From positions 43,174,721-43,238,720 of the forward strand of contig CM068385.1 of assembly GCA_034770075.1 (NCBI GenBank): a stretch of DNA of 64,000 nt. Reading direction: 5' to 3'. Each line of letters starts with the position of its first letter. The first letter of the stretch is position 1. Below the pieces are notes generated by a model. It did no database searches. It was not told the DNA's origin and saw nothing but the letters and a program-made list of their open reading frames with translations. The translations under genes were made by a program, and so were the position numbers. Positions 33,158 to 44,900 of this stretch are shown here, piece after piece. This DNA is from Aralia elata (Eukaryota; Streptophyta; Magnoliopsida; Apiales; Araliaceae).

Positions 33158-34841
33158 TGTTTGTCGATTTACCAATCAATAAATACGTGCAAGTGTACAC
33201 GGTCAACAAGTAATAAAGTGATAAGAGAGTGTCGAACCCACAGAGAATTATTTAATAATAATTACCAAATACTAACTCATAATCAAATTAATTTTATTTA
33301 AACAATTCGATAAAAGATTTTGAATTTTGAAAATAAAGTACTAAACTAACTAATTACTAACTACCAGGAATTGAATTCAGATAAAAAGGCTTAAGATTAC
33401 AATTTTCCTTAATGTTTCACTTGAATTAATACACTTCCTATTAAATTATATTAATTATTCTGGATTGTTAATCAAGAACTCATCAATATTTATAATCATC
33501 TCTCAATGTATCATAAACGAATCAACTTAAATCCACAAAAGATAGAATTAAGATGAACACCCTAGTTAACTAATTCACTATATCTCTATGTGAATTACAA
33601 TTAAAAAGGATTTAAAGCTCAGGTTCTCTTTCAGATTACATGCGGCGTATAGGTATATCTCTATCCTAAACACAAATTATGAATTCCATCACCATGTAGA
33701 AAACACAATCACATGTTATTATGATTAGGTCTAAATCTATAATCCATCTCTCGAGTTCATAAAAATTACCGCGGTAATTGTTGATCAAGCAATTAAGCAA
33801 TTAATCACAAATCATAATAGACAATCCGACAATAATCAACAATAATTAACAAGGAAGCATATCTATAAAAGCTACGCAATAAGTTCCAATGTAATCTTAA
33901 AAAGAAATTAGTTCATGATTGAATTAAAATCCTTAATCCGCAATTGATAAAGCATTCAAAAATACAAAATAAGAGATAGAGAAGAGAATAGAATCTGTAA
34001 TTGCAATCCTTGAGTCTCTCCTTCAACTCCTTAATTGAATCCTTTGTGCGTGCTCAATTGCTTCAAGCCTCCCTCTCTTTCTCCCAAACTAGGGTTAGCA
34101 AAAAGTAGCAAGATCTCCCCTATTCTATGCTTCATATCATGTATTTATAGGTTATAAGTCAAATCTCAAGCTTAGGAGGAAACCCAATCCAATTTGGAGT
34201 CAAAAACATGCAAAAACGCATCAAAACTAAGTCTAGCCGCGACCCCTCTCTGGTGTTAGGCGCGGCCGCGCCCAAAATGAACTAGAAACTGGCGCGGCCG
34301 CGCTAGTCCAATTTCTGCTACAACATCGCTTGGTAAAATGGCCATAACGTTTGATCCGGGAGGAGTTACGAGGCCTGCCACCTATCAAATCGAAGCTCTC
34401 GACGAGATCTACAACTTTCATTCTTTGAGCATTGAGAGATTCTATATGGATCAAGATCGAAATTGGGCTTCAAGTAGCTGCTATGTAAATGGCAACTCCA
34501 AACTTTGATCTCTGTTGATAAAAATGTCATAACTCTCGCATCCGAACTCCGATTGGGGTGATTCAAGATGTTCCGGAAAGCTAAGGAGTAGTTCTACAAT
34601 AAAATCCAAGTTCCAAACCAAGAACATGCATCCATTTTAATTTTAAAGGCCTTGCAATCTTCCCTTCTCGCATTTGCTCGCATGTTGTACTCCAAAAGAT
34701 GTTCGAATTACGTTTCCTTGCTCATTCCTACAAAATAACATAAAAACACTATAAATACCTAATACTAACTTAAAATACTTAAGAAATCACAAATTTTCAA
34801 GCCAAACGTACTCAATTCATAGATGTAAAACCCACTCATCA
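33158..34841 (-). mobile_element. 3' LTR of the non-autonomous element
   Basis: 1684 bp, the same length as its partner. The minus-strand TATAAATA is the complement of 34142-34149. The paired palindromes at 34260 and 34292 lie 111 bp upstream of it. A block ATCCGGGAGGAGTTACGAGG at about 34350 is shared with the LTR at 26351 but in the opposite orientation. Confidence 0.93.
34260..34303. repeat. Paired-palindrome module in the 3' LTR
   Basis: GCGCGGCCGCGC starts at 34260 and 34292, 32 bp apart. A weaker site with a GACC centre precedes it at 34237. Confidence 0.78.
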
Positions 34842-34856
34842 AATACCCCCAAACTT
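34842..34856 (-). other. Polypurine tract of the non-autonomous element
   Basis: Minus strand AAGTTTGGGGGTATT directly before the LTR start TGATGAGTGGG, the same tract as at 7407-7421. Confidence 0.78.
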
Positions 34857-35307
34857 AAATCTTTGCTGGTCCTCAAGCGAACACTAAAAACAACAACTAT
34901 AACAACTAATTCTAAATAACAACTCACACGACTCGAGCAATGAATCAATACAAATTTACATAATAGCCTCAAAGATTTCTTCTAATGTTAACTCAAAATT
35001 TTTTTTTTTTTTGAAAATATGCAAAGCCTAAAATTTCAACCTAATCATCAGTTCCACAACTACTCATGATCATTTAAGTGCATGTGTGTGCATCCAAATG
35101 TTCAACTAGCCATGACTCACACTAGATCATATAATCAAATACTCATAAAAGATTTTTAAATCAACTCTAAAAGCCTACTTTCACATCAATCTCCGCTAAT
35201 AAAGGCAAAACACAAAATTTAGATGATCAAAAGGATATTTCATTCATTGAAGCACACTTAAACCCTTCCCAAGTATTTCAAAACACAAATTTTCTTTCCT
35301 TTTTTTT

Positions 35308-35454
35308 AGTGAGTGCGTTTTACGCTCCATCTCACTTCTCATTGAACGAGTGCGTTTTACGCTCCATCCCGTTTTCTCTTGCACGAGTGCGTTTTACGCT
35401 CCTTCTCGTGCATGTGTTTATGGGTGAGTGCGTTTTACGCTCCATCTCAACCCA
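35308..35454 (-). repeat. Four structured hairpins with variable, self-complementary outer stems
   Basis: Four copies of the core GAG-TGCGTTTTACGC-TCCAT-CTC (plus-strand spelling). Outer stems are AGTGAG/CTCACT (35308-35336), GAACGAG/CCCGTTT with one mismatch (35344-35374), TGCACGAG/CTCGTGCA (35380-35412) and TGGGTGAG/CTC-A-ACCCA with one bulged base (35421-35454). One copy with stem TACGAG/CTCGTA is at 6966-6994 of the plus-strand Athila-like element, in the same orientation relative to the element. Confidence 0.75.
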
Positions 35455-36138
35455 CCACATGATTCATCGTTCTAACTCAGGAAGGTTTCACAATTTTTAA
35501 AATTTTCAATAACCCAAGATTTCTCCCAAACTTATGTTAATGCCTAAATTTCGCTTTGAATGAAGCTCAAATAAGATTTTAAAGCTTCAATGATATCTTT
35601 CACAAGTATTCAACAAAAAAGAATTTTAAGTCACAACTAGCTAAACAGATGGATATGTGCTTTGAAGTTCAAAAAGATCACAAATAGTGTAAACCCAACG
35701 TATAAGTCAAAATATAAACTAAGCATGCTTTTCAATTCCCGTGAGTTAAAAAAAATTAAACACATTTTTTTTTCATCCTTGGCCATAATCAGATTCAATC
35801 AACCCATTGCTCATCTATCCTAAAACATAGTAACTGAAATGCAAATATAATAACCTAAACGCACAAGTACCATATAAAATAAGAACACACCCCTAAACTT
35901 AAGCTAGACATTGTCCTCAATAGCTAAGATAGGAAAAAGTAAAGCATAGGACTTCCCTGAAAATATAGCAATCTTCCTTCTTGTCTGCTAAGTCTGAAGA
36001 ATAGGTTAGGCACATCGGAATGAATAAGGCATTGCACTTGAATTGGACTCGAATAACCTGTAAATACATTAGAAGCAAATTTATTAACTACTATGAAACC
36101 TAATAAAATAAATAAAAACTAAAAACTAAAAATTAAAC

Positions 36139-36154
36139 TTGGGTTGCCTCCCAA
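36139..36154 (-). other. Post-pol hairpin TTGGGAGGCAACCCAA, second copy
   Basis: Identical to 4080-4095 in element-sense orientation and preceded by the same AAGCGCT. Here it lies 58 bp after the stop of a gag-protease fragment, marking the join left by the deletion of pol. Confidence 0.65.
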
Positions 36155-36211
36155 GAAGCGCTTGTTTTAAAGTCGTCAGCCCGACTTCACCATTTACTAT
36201 CCAATTCCTCT

Positions 36212-37282
36212 TCAAAAATTGAGCAACCCTCCATCCATTAATAACCATGTAACTTTTAAAGGTTTTGCTGCAGTAGGGGCCATTGTTTCAAAGTCACCTA
36301 GTTTTCTTTTTGTAGATAGGTTCCTAATTACGACTGTCAAATAGCTAGGTGCTTCTTCCGTTGTGTTCGTAATTAGATTGGGACATTGAATCTTGTCAAA
36401 CATCACGGGCTCGTCTTCTATCTCCTCTCTCTCATCCCACCATGGTTGTAATGTAGTCCTAGTTCTAATGTCATTAAGAGCTTTACCAAGGACATGACTA
36501 CCAAGTGGACACGGTTTTGCAAAACTACCCGGATCTTTGAGCTTTGGTGGAAAAGGTACATGGGGCACTAACAAAATCGGTACATCAGCGTCGAAACTCA
36601 TGGCTTCGGTTGTATTTTCTTGATCCCCACTATTCTCCTCCATATCAGAATTATCATCAATTAGCACGTCTAGTTGTAGCTTTGGCGCAGGCAATCCATC
36701 AGTCTCGAGAACCATGTCATTGGGCCATGCACAATGATAACTATTCTTGAAGGCGCTGATAAGCTGTCCCATCTGATTCTCAAGATTTCGAATCGACACT
36801 GCTTGGCTTTTTATATTTAAATCCACTAAGTTCAATAGCTGATCTTGATCACTCATTCTTTTATCCGTAGCTGTAATAAACTTCGCCAAGGCCTCCTCCA
36901 AACTTAGTTTCCTTTCTTCTTCATGTAGATAGGCTGAATCCTGAAATTCTGGAGTGTATGATTGGCTTGGAGCAAAGATTTGGACTTGATTATTATGACT
37001 CCATGAAACATCCGGATAATACCCCCAATCTTGATTATAGTTGTTGGGATAGGCATAACTGTTGGGGTAGTCGCCGAAATTGCCACCATACTGCATCAGT
37101 CCAAAATTGACGGTGCATTGATGACTCAGATGATTGTCAGCACAATAATCACAAATAACTGCTACCCTTCGAATACGTTGGGCTCCAAGAACATCCAACC
37201 TCTTCGAAAGTGTTTCAATTTGTGTTGACAATGCAGAAAGTGCGTTGAGTCCATCAACCCCTATTTCCCTTGGTTGAGTCAT
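36212..37282 (-). CDS. Athila-like gag-protease fragment, 356 codons
   Basis: An open frame starting MTQPREIGVDGLNALSAL. A helical segment (residues 10-35, LSTQIETLSKRLDVL) is followed by a gag zinc-knuckle-like CDYCADNHLSHQC (about 44-56), an Asn/Tyr-rich stretch, a charged helix (LEEALAKFITATDKRMSDQ), an acidic linker, and the entry to the retrotransposon aspartic protease (LKDPGSFAKPCPLG...KAL.D, about 245-275). The family continues there with the catalytic D-(S/L)-G-A, which is absent: the sequence diverges immediately. The usual N-terminal retrotransposon gag domain is also missing, since only about 140 bp separate the start from the primer site. The frame is intact despite these deletions. 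Whether it is translated or useful for packaging is unknown. Confidence 0.85.
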   Translation of the reverse strand: MTQPREIGVDGLNALSALSTQIETLSKRLDVLGAQRIRRVAVICDYCADNHLSHQCTVNFGLMQYGGNFGDYPNSYAYPNNYNQDWGYYPDVSWSHNNQVQIFAPSQSYTPEFQDSAYLHEEERKLSLEEALAKFITATDKRMSDQDQLLNLVDLNIKSQAVSIRNLENQMGQLISAFKNSYHCAWPNDMVLETDGLPAPKLQLDVLIDDNSDMEENSGDQENTTEAMSFDADVPILLVPHVPFPPKLKDPGSFAKPCPLGSHVLGKALNDIRTRTTLQPWWDEREEIEDEPVMFDKIQCPNLITNTTEEAPSYLTVVIRNLSTKRKLGDFETMAPTAAKPLKVTWLLMDGGLLNF

Positions 37283-37424
37283 TCTTGTATATGGCCATTA
37301 ATAAGCAAAGTCATCCATGGTACCTGAAAAGAGAGATATATAGGAAGAGAATTAAAATAAAAACAAAATGTTTAAATTAAAACTAATTTGATTGAAGCTA
37401 ATGATGGCAAAAATTATTAAACTA

Positions 37425-37444
37425 ATTCCCCGGCAACGGCGCCA
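37425..37444 (-). other. Primer-binding site, tRNA-Asp type
   Basis: Minus strand TGGCGCCGTTGCCGGGGAAT, complementary to the 3' end of plant tRNA-Asp. It lies six bases after the end of the 5' LTR, which is the standard for Athila elements. Confidence 0.88.
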
Positions 37445-37450
37445 AAAACT

Positions 37451-39134
37451 TGTTTGTCGATTTACCAATCAATAAATACGTGCAAGTGTACACGGTCAAC
37501 AAGTAATAAAGTGATAAGAGAGTGTCGAACCCACAGAGAATTATTTAATAATAATTACCAAATACTAACTCATAATTAAATTAATTTTATTTAAACAATT
37601 CGATAAAAGATTTTAAATTTTGAAAATAAAGTACTAAACTAACTAATTACTAACTACCAAGAATTGAATTCAGATAAAAAGGCTTAAGATTACAATTTCC
37701 CTTAATGTTTCACTTGAATTAATACACTTCCTATTAAATTATATTAATTATTCCGGATTGTTAATCAAGAACTCATCAATATTTATAATCATCTCTCAAT
37801 GTATCATAAACGAATCAACTTAAATCCACAAAAGATAGAATTAAGATGAACACCCTAGTTAACTAATTCATTATATCTCTATGTGAATTACAATTAAAAA
37901 GGATTTAAAGCTCAGGTTCTCTTTCAGATTACATGCGGCGTATAGGTATATCTCTATCCTAAACACAAATTATGAATTTCATCACCATGTAGAAAACACA
38001 ATCACATGCTATTATAATTAGGTCTAAATCTATAATCCATCTCTCGAGTTCATAAAAATTACCACGGTAATTGTTGATCAAGCAATTAAGCAATTAATCA
38101 CAAATCATAATAGACAATCTGACAATAATCAACAATAATTAACAAGGAAGCATATCTATAAAAGCTACGCAATAAGTTCCATTGTAATCTTAAAAAGAAA
38201 TTAGTTCATGATTGAATTAAAATCCTTAATCCACAATTGATAAAGCATTCAAAAATACAAAATAAGAGATAGAGAAGAGAATAGAATCTGTAATTGCAAT
38301 CCTTGAGTCTCTCCTTCAACTCCTTAATTGAATCCTTTGTGCGTGCTCAATTGCTTCAAGCCTCCCTCTCTTTCTCCCAAACTAGGGTTAGCAAAAAGTA
38401 GCAAGATCTCCCCTATTCTATGCTTCATATCATGTATTTATAGGTTATAAGTCAAATCCCAAGCTTAGGAGGAAACCCAATCCAATTTGGAGTCAAAAAC
38501 ATGCAAAAACGCGTCAAAACTAAGTCTAGCCGCGACCCCTCTCTGGTGTTAGGCGCGGCCGCGCCCAAAATGAACTAGAAACTGGCGCGGCCGCGCTAGT
38601 CCAATTTCTGCTACAACATCGCTTGGTAAAATGGCCATAACGTTTGATCCGGGAGGAGTTACGAGGCCTGCCACCTATCAAATCGAAGCTCTCGACGAGA
38701 TCTACAACTTTCATGCTTTGAGCATTGAGAGATTCTATCTGGATCAAGATCGAAATTGGGCTTCAAGTAGCTGCTATGTAAATGGCAACTCCAAACTTTG
38801 ATCTCTGTTGATAAAAATGTCATAACTCTCGCATCCGAACTCCGATTGGGGTGATTCAAGATGTTCCGGAAAGCTAAGGAGTAGGTCTACAATAAAATCA
38901 AAGTTCCAAACCAAGAACATGCATCCATTTTAATGTTAAAAGCCCTGCAATCTTCCCTTCTCGCATTTGCTCGCATGTTGTACTCCAAAAGATGTTCGAA
39001 TTACGTTTCCTTGCTCATTCCTACAAAATAACATAAAAACACTATAAATACCTAATACTAACTTAAAATACTTAAGAAATCATAAATTTTCAAGCCAAAC
39101 GTACTCAATTCATAGATGTAAAACCCACTCATCA
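37451..39134 (-). mobile_element. 5' LTR of the non-autonomous element
   Basis: 1684 bp, near-identical to 33158-34841. Its paired palindromes GCGCGGCCGCGC are at 38553 and 38585. Followed by ACGGA and then the remainder of the CACTA subterminal array. Confidence 0.93.
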
Positions 39135-39400
39135 ACGGACTTATTGTCGACCGAATATTCAGTCGGTCTTAATATATTTCCGACTGAAAATAGTCTGTCG
39201 AGGATATTCAGTCGGTGATAAGCATGCCACGTGGCAATGCCAGAAAAATGGAAAACAACTTAAACTCGATGGAAATCCATCGATAGTACCACTATTCCGT
39301 CAAGAATATATGTGACATGTGGCACATGACCAAAATGTTAAGGACTTATTGCCGACGAAAATCCGTCGATAATATTACTATTCCGTCGAGACTAGTGTTT
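39135..39400. repeat. CACTA subterminal repeat array, left end, inner part
   Basis: Continues the array of 33003-33157 with CCGAATATTCAGTCGG, TTCCGTCGAG and ATCCGTCGATAATATTAC repeated. The array was continuous before the LTR element inserted. Confidence 0.75.
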
Positions 39401-39753
39401 TTTTTAAATGTTTTATTTGTTTTTGCAATATCCAGGGATTTAATCCACATCTTGTACCTGTACCTGTACCTGTTTTCCCAATAGCACATACACAAGCTAA
39501 CAATATGGCCAATAATATGAATTACAATTATCAAGGCCAACAATATGTCAAAAACCAACTAAATGAGAAGTAAAAAGGTCAAAAACATCCCATTAAGCTA
39601 AATTAAACTAAATGTCAAACCGCAACAAAACCAAAGTAATGACAAGGTTTAAATTAACTACAATGCGTCAAAAATAATGTAAACTACAAAATAATCTAAC
39701 TCAGAAGAATGTAAACTACGTCAAAAATAATGTAAACTACAAAAGAATGTAAA

Positions 39754-41818
39754 CTAAGTCAAGCTAGTAGAGCCCCCGGTGTGAGGAGGATCATCGGGCG
39801 GGCGTCGACGCTGCTCTAGAGTCTGAAAATCGCCATCATCGTCATCCCGCTCGTCAGTCCGCTCGTCACCCTGTTGATACAATATAATGTAACTCATTAG
39901 TCCATATATATGATTCAGTTAAAGATATCTAAATGAAAATTAAATAACATGCAGAATATATATTTGTATTTAAAATGAATAGTATACCTGAGCAGTCGAG
40001 CGTTGACTCAACATCGACCCAAACGCGTCCTCGACTAAGGTAACCACCATCCGAACAATCGCGTCGTGTATCGCGGCCCACTACTCCGGAGTGGTACCCG
40101 TACTCTCGACGGTGGCACCAACTGCAACATCCTGCGTAAGCTGATGGAGGCGAGAACGGCTGGGCGGGTCCTGACGATAGAACAACGGATCGGTCTCAAA
40201 CCTCTCCGACACCGCAGCCATAACACGCTGGAACAAAGCATCGTCTAAGCCAGCGCCCGTATGTGATGGTCCCACGGGGGATCTCGGACGTAGACGCTGG
40301 CTAGAGCCTACAAAAATAAATATAACATGAATAATATTATAAGTTTACTTTATTCATAAACAAGAAATAAACTAAAATATTATACCTCCTGGCAGTGTAT
40401 AGGCTGGTATCCTCGGTAACCCCAGCACTCGATACCGGCCGGTAGTACTAGTGGGAGATCCTGAGACGCGACCCAAAGAGCCGTCTCCTCGGCCTGAGAT
40501 AAACTAATCTTGGGGGGAGGGACGGTGGAATCTAACGTCTCAGCATCGCCCCTAGTAGCCTGCAACTCCGCTATACACTGGCTGCAGAGCTTCTCAAACC
40601 GCTCCTGTAATTTGATATACAAGTGAGTTATCTTGGTATCATCATATAAATTACGTAATATTATCCTAAATAATATTTATTATAGTAAATGTATTACCCG
40701 TATAGCTAGTGCTGCTGGAGATATCGTCGACCCTGAAGTAGAGCCCTTCGGCGTATGGACTCTATCCCAGAACTCGATCATAGTAGGAGGTCGACCCAAG
40801 CTACTCCGCATGGCCTAAATCATATACATTAAATAATATCACCTTAATTTACTATAGTTGCAGTTTAATATTAAACTAAACTAAAGGGAAATACATACCG
40901 ACTTAACCTCCTGAAACGACTGCAAGCCAGAAGTATGTATAACTCGCAGCTTGCCACGATTCTTCTTCATTTGCTCCGACTTGGTCTTGAACGCAGCATC
41001 ATCCCAGTACGCACACATCGTAGCCCATGTTGCATCTGATACTGCCGGTGGCTGATGCTCTCGCAAAGTAGTCCCAGGAAATTCTTCTACCGCCCGGACT
41101 GCCCTCTGTCGCATCTCGTACAGCCAGCCGGCATAATTCTTCGAGATGTGGGCAATACTAACGGTGTCACCATCCGCCTTAGTGATACTGGCCTCGTATC
41201 TGTAGTATCTCTATCAAACAAACATAACATACGTTTAATTAATTATTTGAACAATATGTAAATAACATGGACCTTGATTTAATATATGTAATTCGACTTA
41301 CGTGAAACTCCTGTAACACTGTCACCATGAAGCCGGCATCGTAACGCGCGTACTAGCTAAATCGCATGCAGCCAGTAGGGAGATGCACCAGGCAGATGGC
41401 GTGTACGGTCGCCTTAGCGACAGGATCTATAATACTAGAATACAAAATTTATTAAGAACATTTTAATTTATTAATCACATAATAATATCATTCTAATTGA
41501 ACATAAGTGATATATTATAGCTGAAACCTACACAGACGAGCCGACATCAACTGGAACTGTGTCAGGCACTGCCGGCGGACGACCTAATCGACCGAGGTTA
41601 GGCCCTCGCTGACGCCGACGTCTAGCATCTGTATGTTTAATATAGTTATGACATTGTCAATAAATAGTAAATGGATGTATAATATAGTTATGAAAAAAAT
41701 GTTATTGAGCCAAAAAAGAAATCAACTCACTAGCATCTGAAGACGACTCGCCCTAGGAGCCGTCACCCGATCCGTAGCGGCCGCCACCACGGCCACCTCC
41801 ACCGCTATGTCGAGGCAT
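39754..41818 (-). pseudogene. TNPA-like protein of the CACTA element (Transposase_24 type), multi-exon, with stops
   Basis: Exon-like coding blocks on the minus strand, separated by AT-rich introns. First block 41818-41735: MPRHSGGGGRGGGRYG-like, with an internal TAG near 41753. Then about 41632-41545 (ARRRRQRGPNLGRLGRPPAV), 41440-41300 (one TAG), 41210-40890 (WATMCAYWDDAAFKTKSEQM, LRVIHTSGLQSFQEV), 40815-40700 (SSLGRPPTMIEFWDRVHT), 40622-40385 and 40310-39754. The block with KSEQMKKNRG...HTSG.QSF is the core of the plant Ptta/En/Spm transposase_24 family, thought to bind the subterminal repeats. Exon limits are by eye. The stops make it a pseudogene unless spliced around. Confidence 0.7.
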
Positions 41819-41931
41819 ATATAGTTGTACTACTGAAATAACAGACATAGATACGAATAATTAATTAAATTTCATTGCAATTATTATATATAATGATTGA
41901 TTTTAGTTGTATAATATTTACAAAACACCAA

Positions 41932-44900
41932 TTAGTGAAGAAGTAGTACGTCGTCAAACCCGTCAGAATCAAAATCATTTTCATCCTCTGATTCTGTCTC
42001 TTCCTCTTATGTATCAATTTCTTCCTCAGTATCATCTTCTACCATCACATACGGACTGACAACCACATCTTCCTCCACTTCGTCAACATCGAGTACGTTA
42101 ATGACATCATCAACCAACACATCGTCATCATATAGCACAATGTGGCTGGGATAGCTAACTTGTTCTTGCAACGGGTCATCCGTTCCAGACAGATTAGTAC
42201 CATCAAATAACCGAGTCTTTGTTGTCACAACTGTATACCAGGGGGTTCTATAATTTACGACATTAGGGGCGTAGTACACTTGAGTTGCTTAGCTGGCTAA
42301 CACAAATACATCATCAGATTGTAAATTCGATTTTATGTCTACTGTGACGATTCTATTATGATTAACTTTAACACCCTTTGTAGTATCAAACCAGCGACAC
42401 TTAAATGTAACGACCTTTTTAGCCCTTGGATAATTGAGCACAACCACTTCCTTTAATCTTCCATAGTAATTGGACTCAGAATCTCCCTAATAACTTCCCA
42501 ACACGACAACGCTAGAGTTGACTGATGTCAATTCATTCAAGTTATCAACCTTGAATCTATACCCATTCACGATACAACCTGGAAATGAACTAATAAGTTT
42601 GTACGGGCCTAAAATGACATCTCTAAAATGCTCATACGCGTTCTCTTCTTCGACCCTTCTCGTAAACCACTGGTGAAAATTTGCATTAGTGAATGCTTCC
42701 ATCTGTGATTCTGTCAACCCCGGGTTTGAAGCATACGCTTCCAATTCGAATGAACTGTGTACAATAATATGGCAATTATTTAATTGTTGATTAAGGTTAG
42801 ATAAATCATTTTTAACTTGTAATAATATATACTTGATGTACGATGATACTTCAGGCATATTTAGAAGCATGTATGTAGAGACAATCTTTAAATCTTTATC
42901 GGTTAGGTAAGTCTTCGTCTCATGTCCAAATGGTTTAGCTGGATAAGTGAATACAACCAACGCATCATCAGCACGACCAGACGGATCGACGACCTCATTC
43001 CGACTTAGACGGTTGTGCTTCGTTGAGACTACATCGTCAAAGTACAACGAGCAGAAGTTGACAAGCTCTTCTTCCGTATAGCATTCAGTAATAGAACCCT
43101 CTACGCGAGCTTTGTTTTTAACTTTCTACTTTAATCGACGGATATACCTGAAATATGAAAGTATGTAATATTACCTTATAAGTTAAATATAAAGATGACG
43201 AATATTGCACAATGTATGTGATATTACTTCTCAAATGGATACATCCATCGATATTACACCGGTCCTCCAAGCTTAAGTTCATATGGCAGATGAATAGGCA
43301 AATGCTCCATGCTGTCAAAGAACCCCGGTGGTAAGATCATTTCGAGCTTGCACGTTGTCAACATTATGTTTTTCTCCATCTGCTCCACATCACTATACCT
43401 TATAACAGTTGAGCAAATATCCTGAAAGAAATTTGAAAGTGCGGTAAAAGTATCATTAATATTCCTAGGTAACACCTCACGAAATGCAATTGGCATCAAC
43501 TTCTGCATGAATACATGACAGTCGTGACTTTTGAACCCAGTAATTTTCAATTGCTCAACCTTAGTACAACGAGATTTGTTAGAAACATATCCATCTGGGA
43601 GCTTCAATGCGCTAAGCCACTTGCAAATGTTTTCAACCTGTTGCTTGGTAAGACAAAATGGAGCTTTTGGTTTTGTGTTGTTAGGTCGGAGCCACAATTC
43701 CCGCCTGATATTCATTTCCTCCAAGTCTTTACGTGCTTTATTATTGTCTTTTGTTTTACCACTCGTATCTAGTACGGTGTAAAATAAGTTCTCAAATACA
43801 TTCTTTTCTGTATGCATAACATCTATACAATGACGAAGTGCTAGTGTGACCCAGTATGGCAACTCAAACCAAATCAGCGAGTGAGTCCAGTTATGACTTT
43901 TCCCATATCCTATAGCTTTCAACTTACCATGCTCCTTCCCAGAGGGTGGAAATGTTAGATCATTTAGCTAGCCCGATATGTCGCTGCCCGACAAGCGACC
44001 AACAACCCCTTTCTTCTCTGTCTTTCTGTTGAACTGCGTAGACATCTTTCTATAACTGTGCTCAACAGGCAAGAATCTACGAGCAGTTCCAAAGAAACTA
44101 GTTTTCCGGCCATGACGTAGTTGAGTGCCTTGCATATCCCCCATACAGACTGGACATGATAACTTACCATAAGTCGACCAACCACTAATCATCCCAAGTG
44201 CCGGAAAGTCAGTGATAGTCCACAACAAGGCTACCTTCATCACAAAATTCTACCCGATAGATTTATCAAAAGTCTGAACACCTGTTTCCCACAGCATCTT
44301 AAGTTCATCGACTAACGGCCTGAGGTATACGTTAATGTCTTTTGTAGGACTCTTATCCCCCGGTATAAGTAAGATCAAGAAAAGATACGGATCCCTCATG
44401 CACATTGACGGTGGAAGATTATAAGCTACCATAATCACTGGCCAAACAGAATAAGGCTGACTAAAATTATTAAATGGACAGAAGCCATCTGTAGCTATGC
44501 CAAACCTGACATTCCTAACTTCTTCGGCAAATTATGGAAATTGGCATCAAAATTCTTCCATTCATCTCTATCTGTTAGGTGAGTCAGCTGACCAGGCACG
44601 ACATCCCTTGTTCTATGCCAACTCATATGCTAAGCAGTGTGCGCAGACATGAATAGCCGCTGCAACCTCGGCGCAAGAGGAAAATACCGTAAAATCTTCT
44701 TTGGAACATGTTTCTCCTTCCCCCCACGTTTTGTGATCTTGTACCTTAGCGAGTTGCAGATATCACACTGCACCTTATCTTTGTCCTCCCCATAATATAA
44801 CATGCAATCCTGCTCACAAGTATCGATCTTCTCATACCCGAGATTTAACCCCTTAACCATCTTCTTCACCTCATAGTAATTCGCAGGCAGAGTATTATCC

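Larger units (their letters stand above)
33158..39134 (-). mobile_element. Non-autonomous Athila-like LTR retrotransposon, complete, target duplication ACGGA
   Basis: Two LTRs of 1684 bp each (33158-34841 and 37451-39134) start TGTTTGTCG and end CCACTCATCA in plus-strand terms. ACGGA flanks the element at 33153-33157 and 39135-39139. On the minus strand the order is 5' LTR, tRNA-Asp primer site, a gag-protease fragment, the TTGGG hairpin, a conserved block, four structured hairpins, the polypurine tract and the 3' LTR. Reverse transcriptase, RNase H, integrase and the N-terminal gag are missing, so movement would need another Athila-like element. By eye the LTRs differ at roughly twenty positions, mostly transitions, so the insertion is recent for this window. 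Confidence 0.95.

Noticed and set aside
34233..34566. Frames repeated at 38526-38859
   Set aside because: They are duplicated only because both lie in the two LTRs of the same element, antisense to known LTR features.
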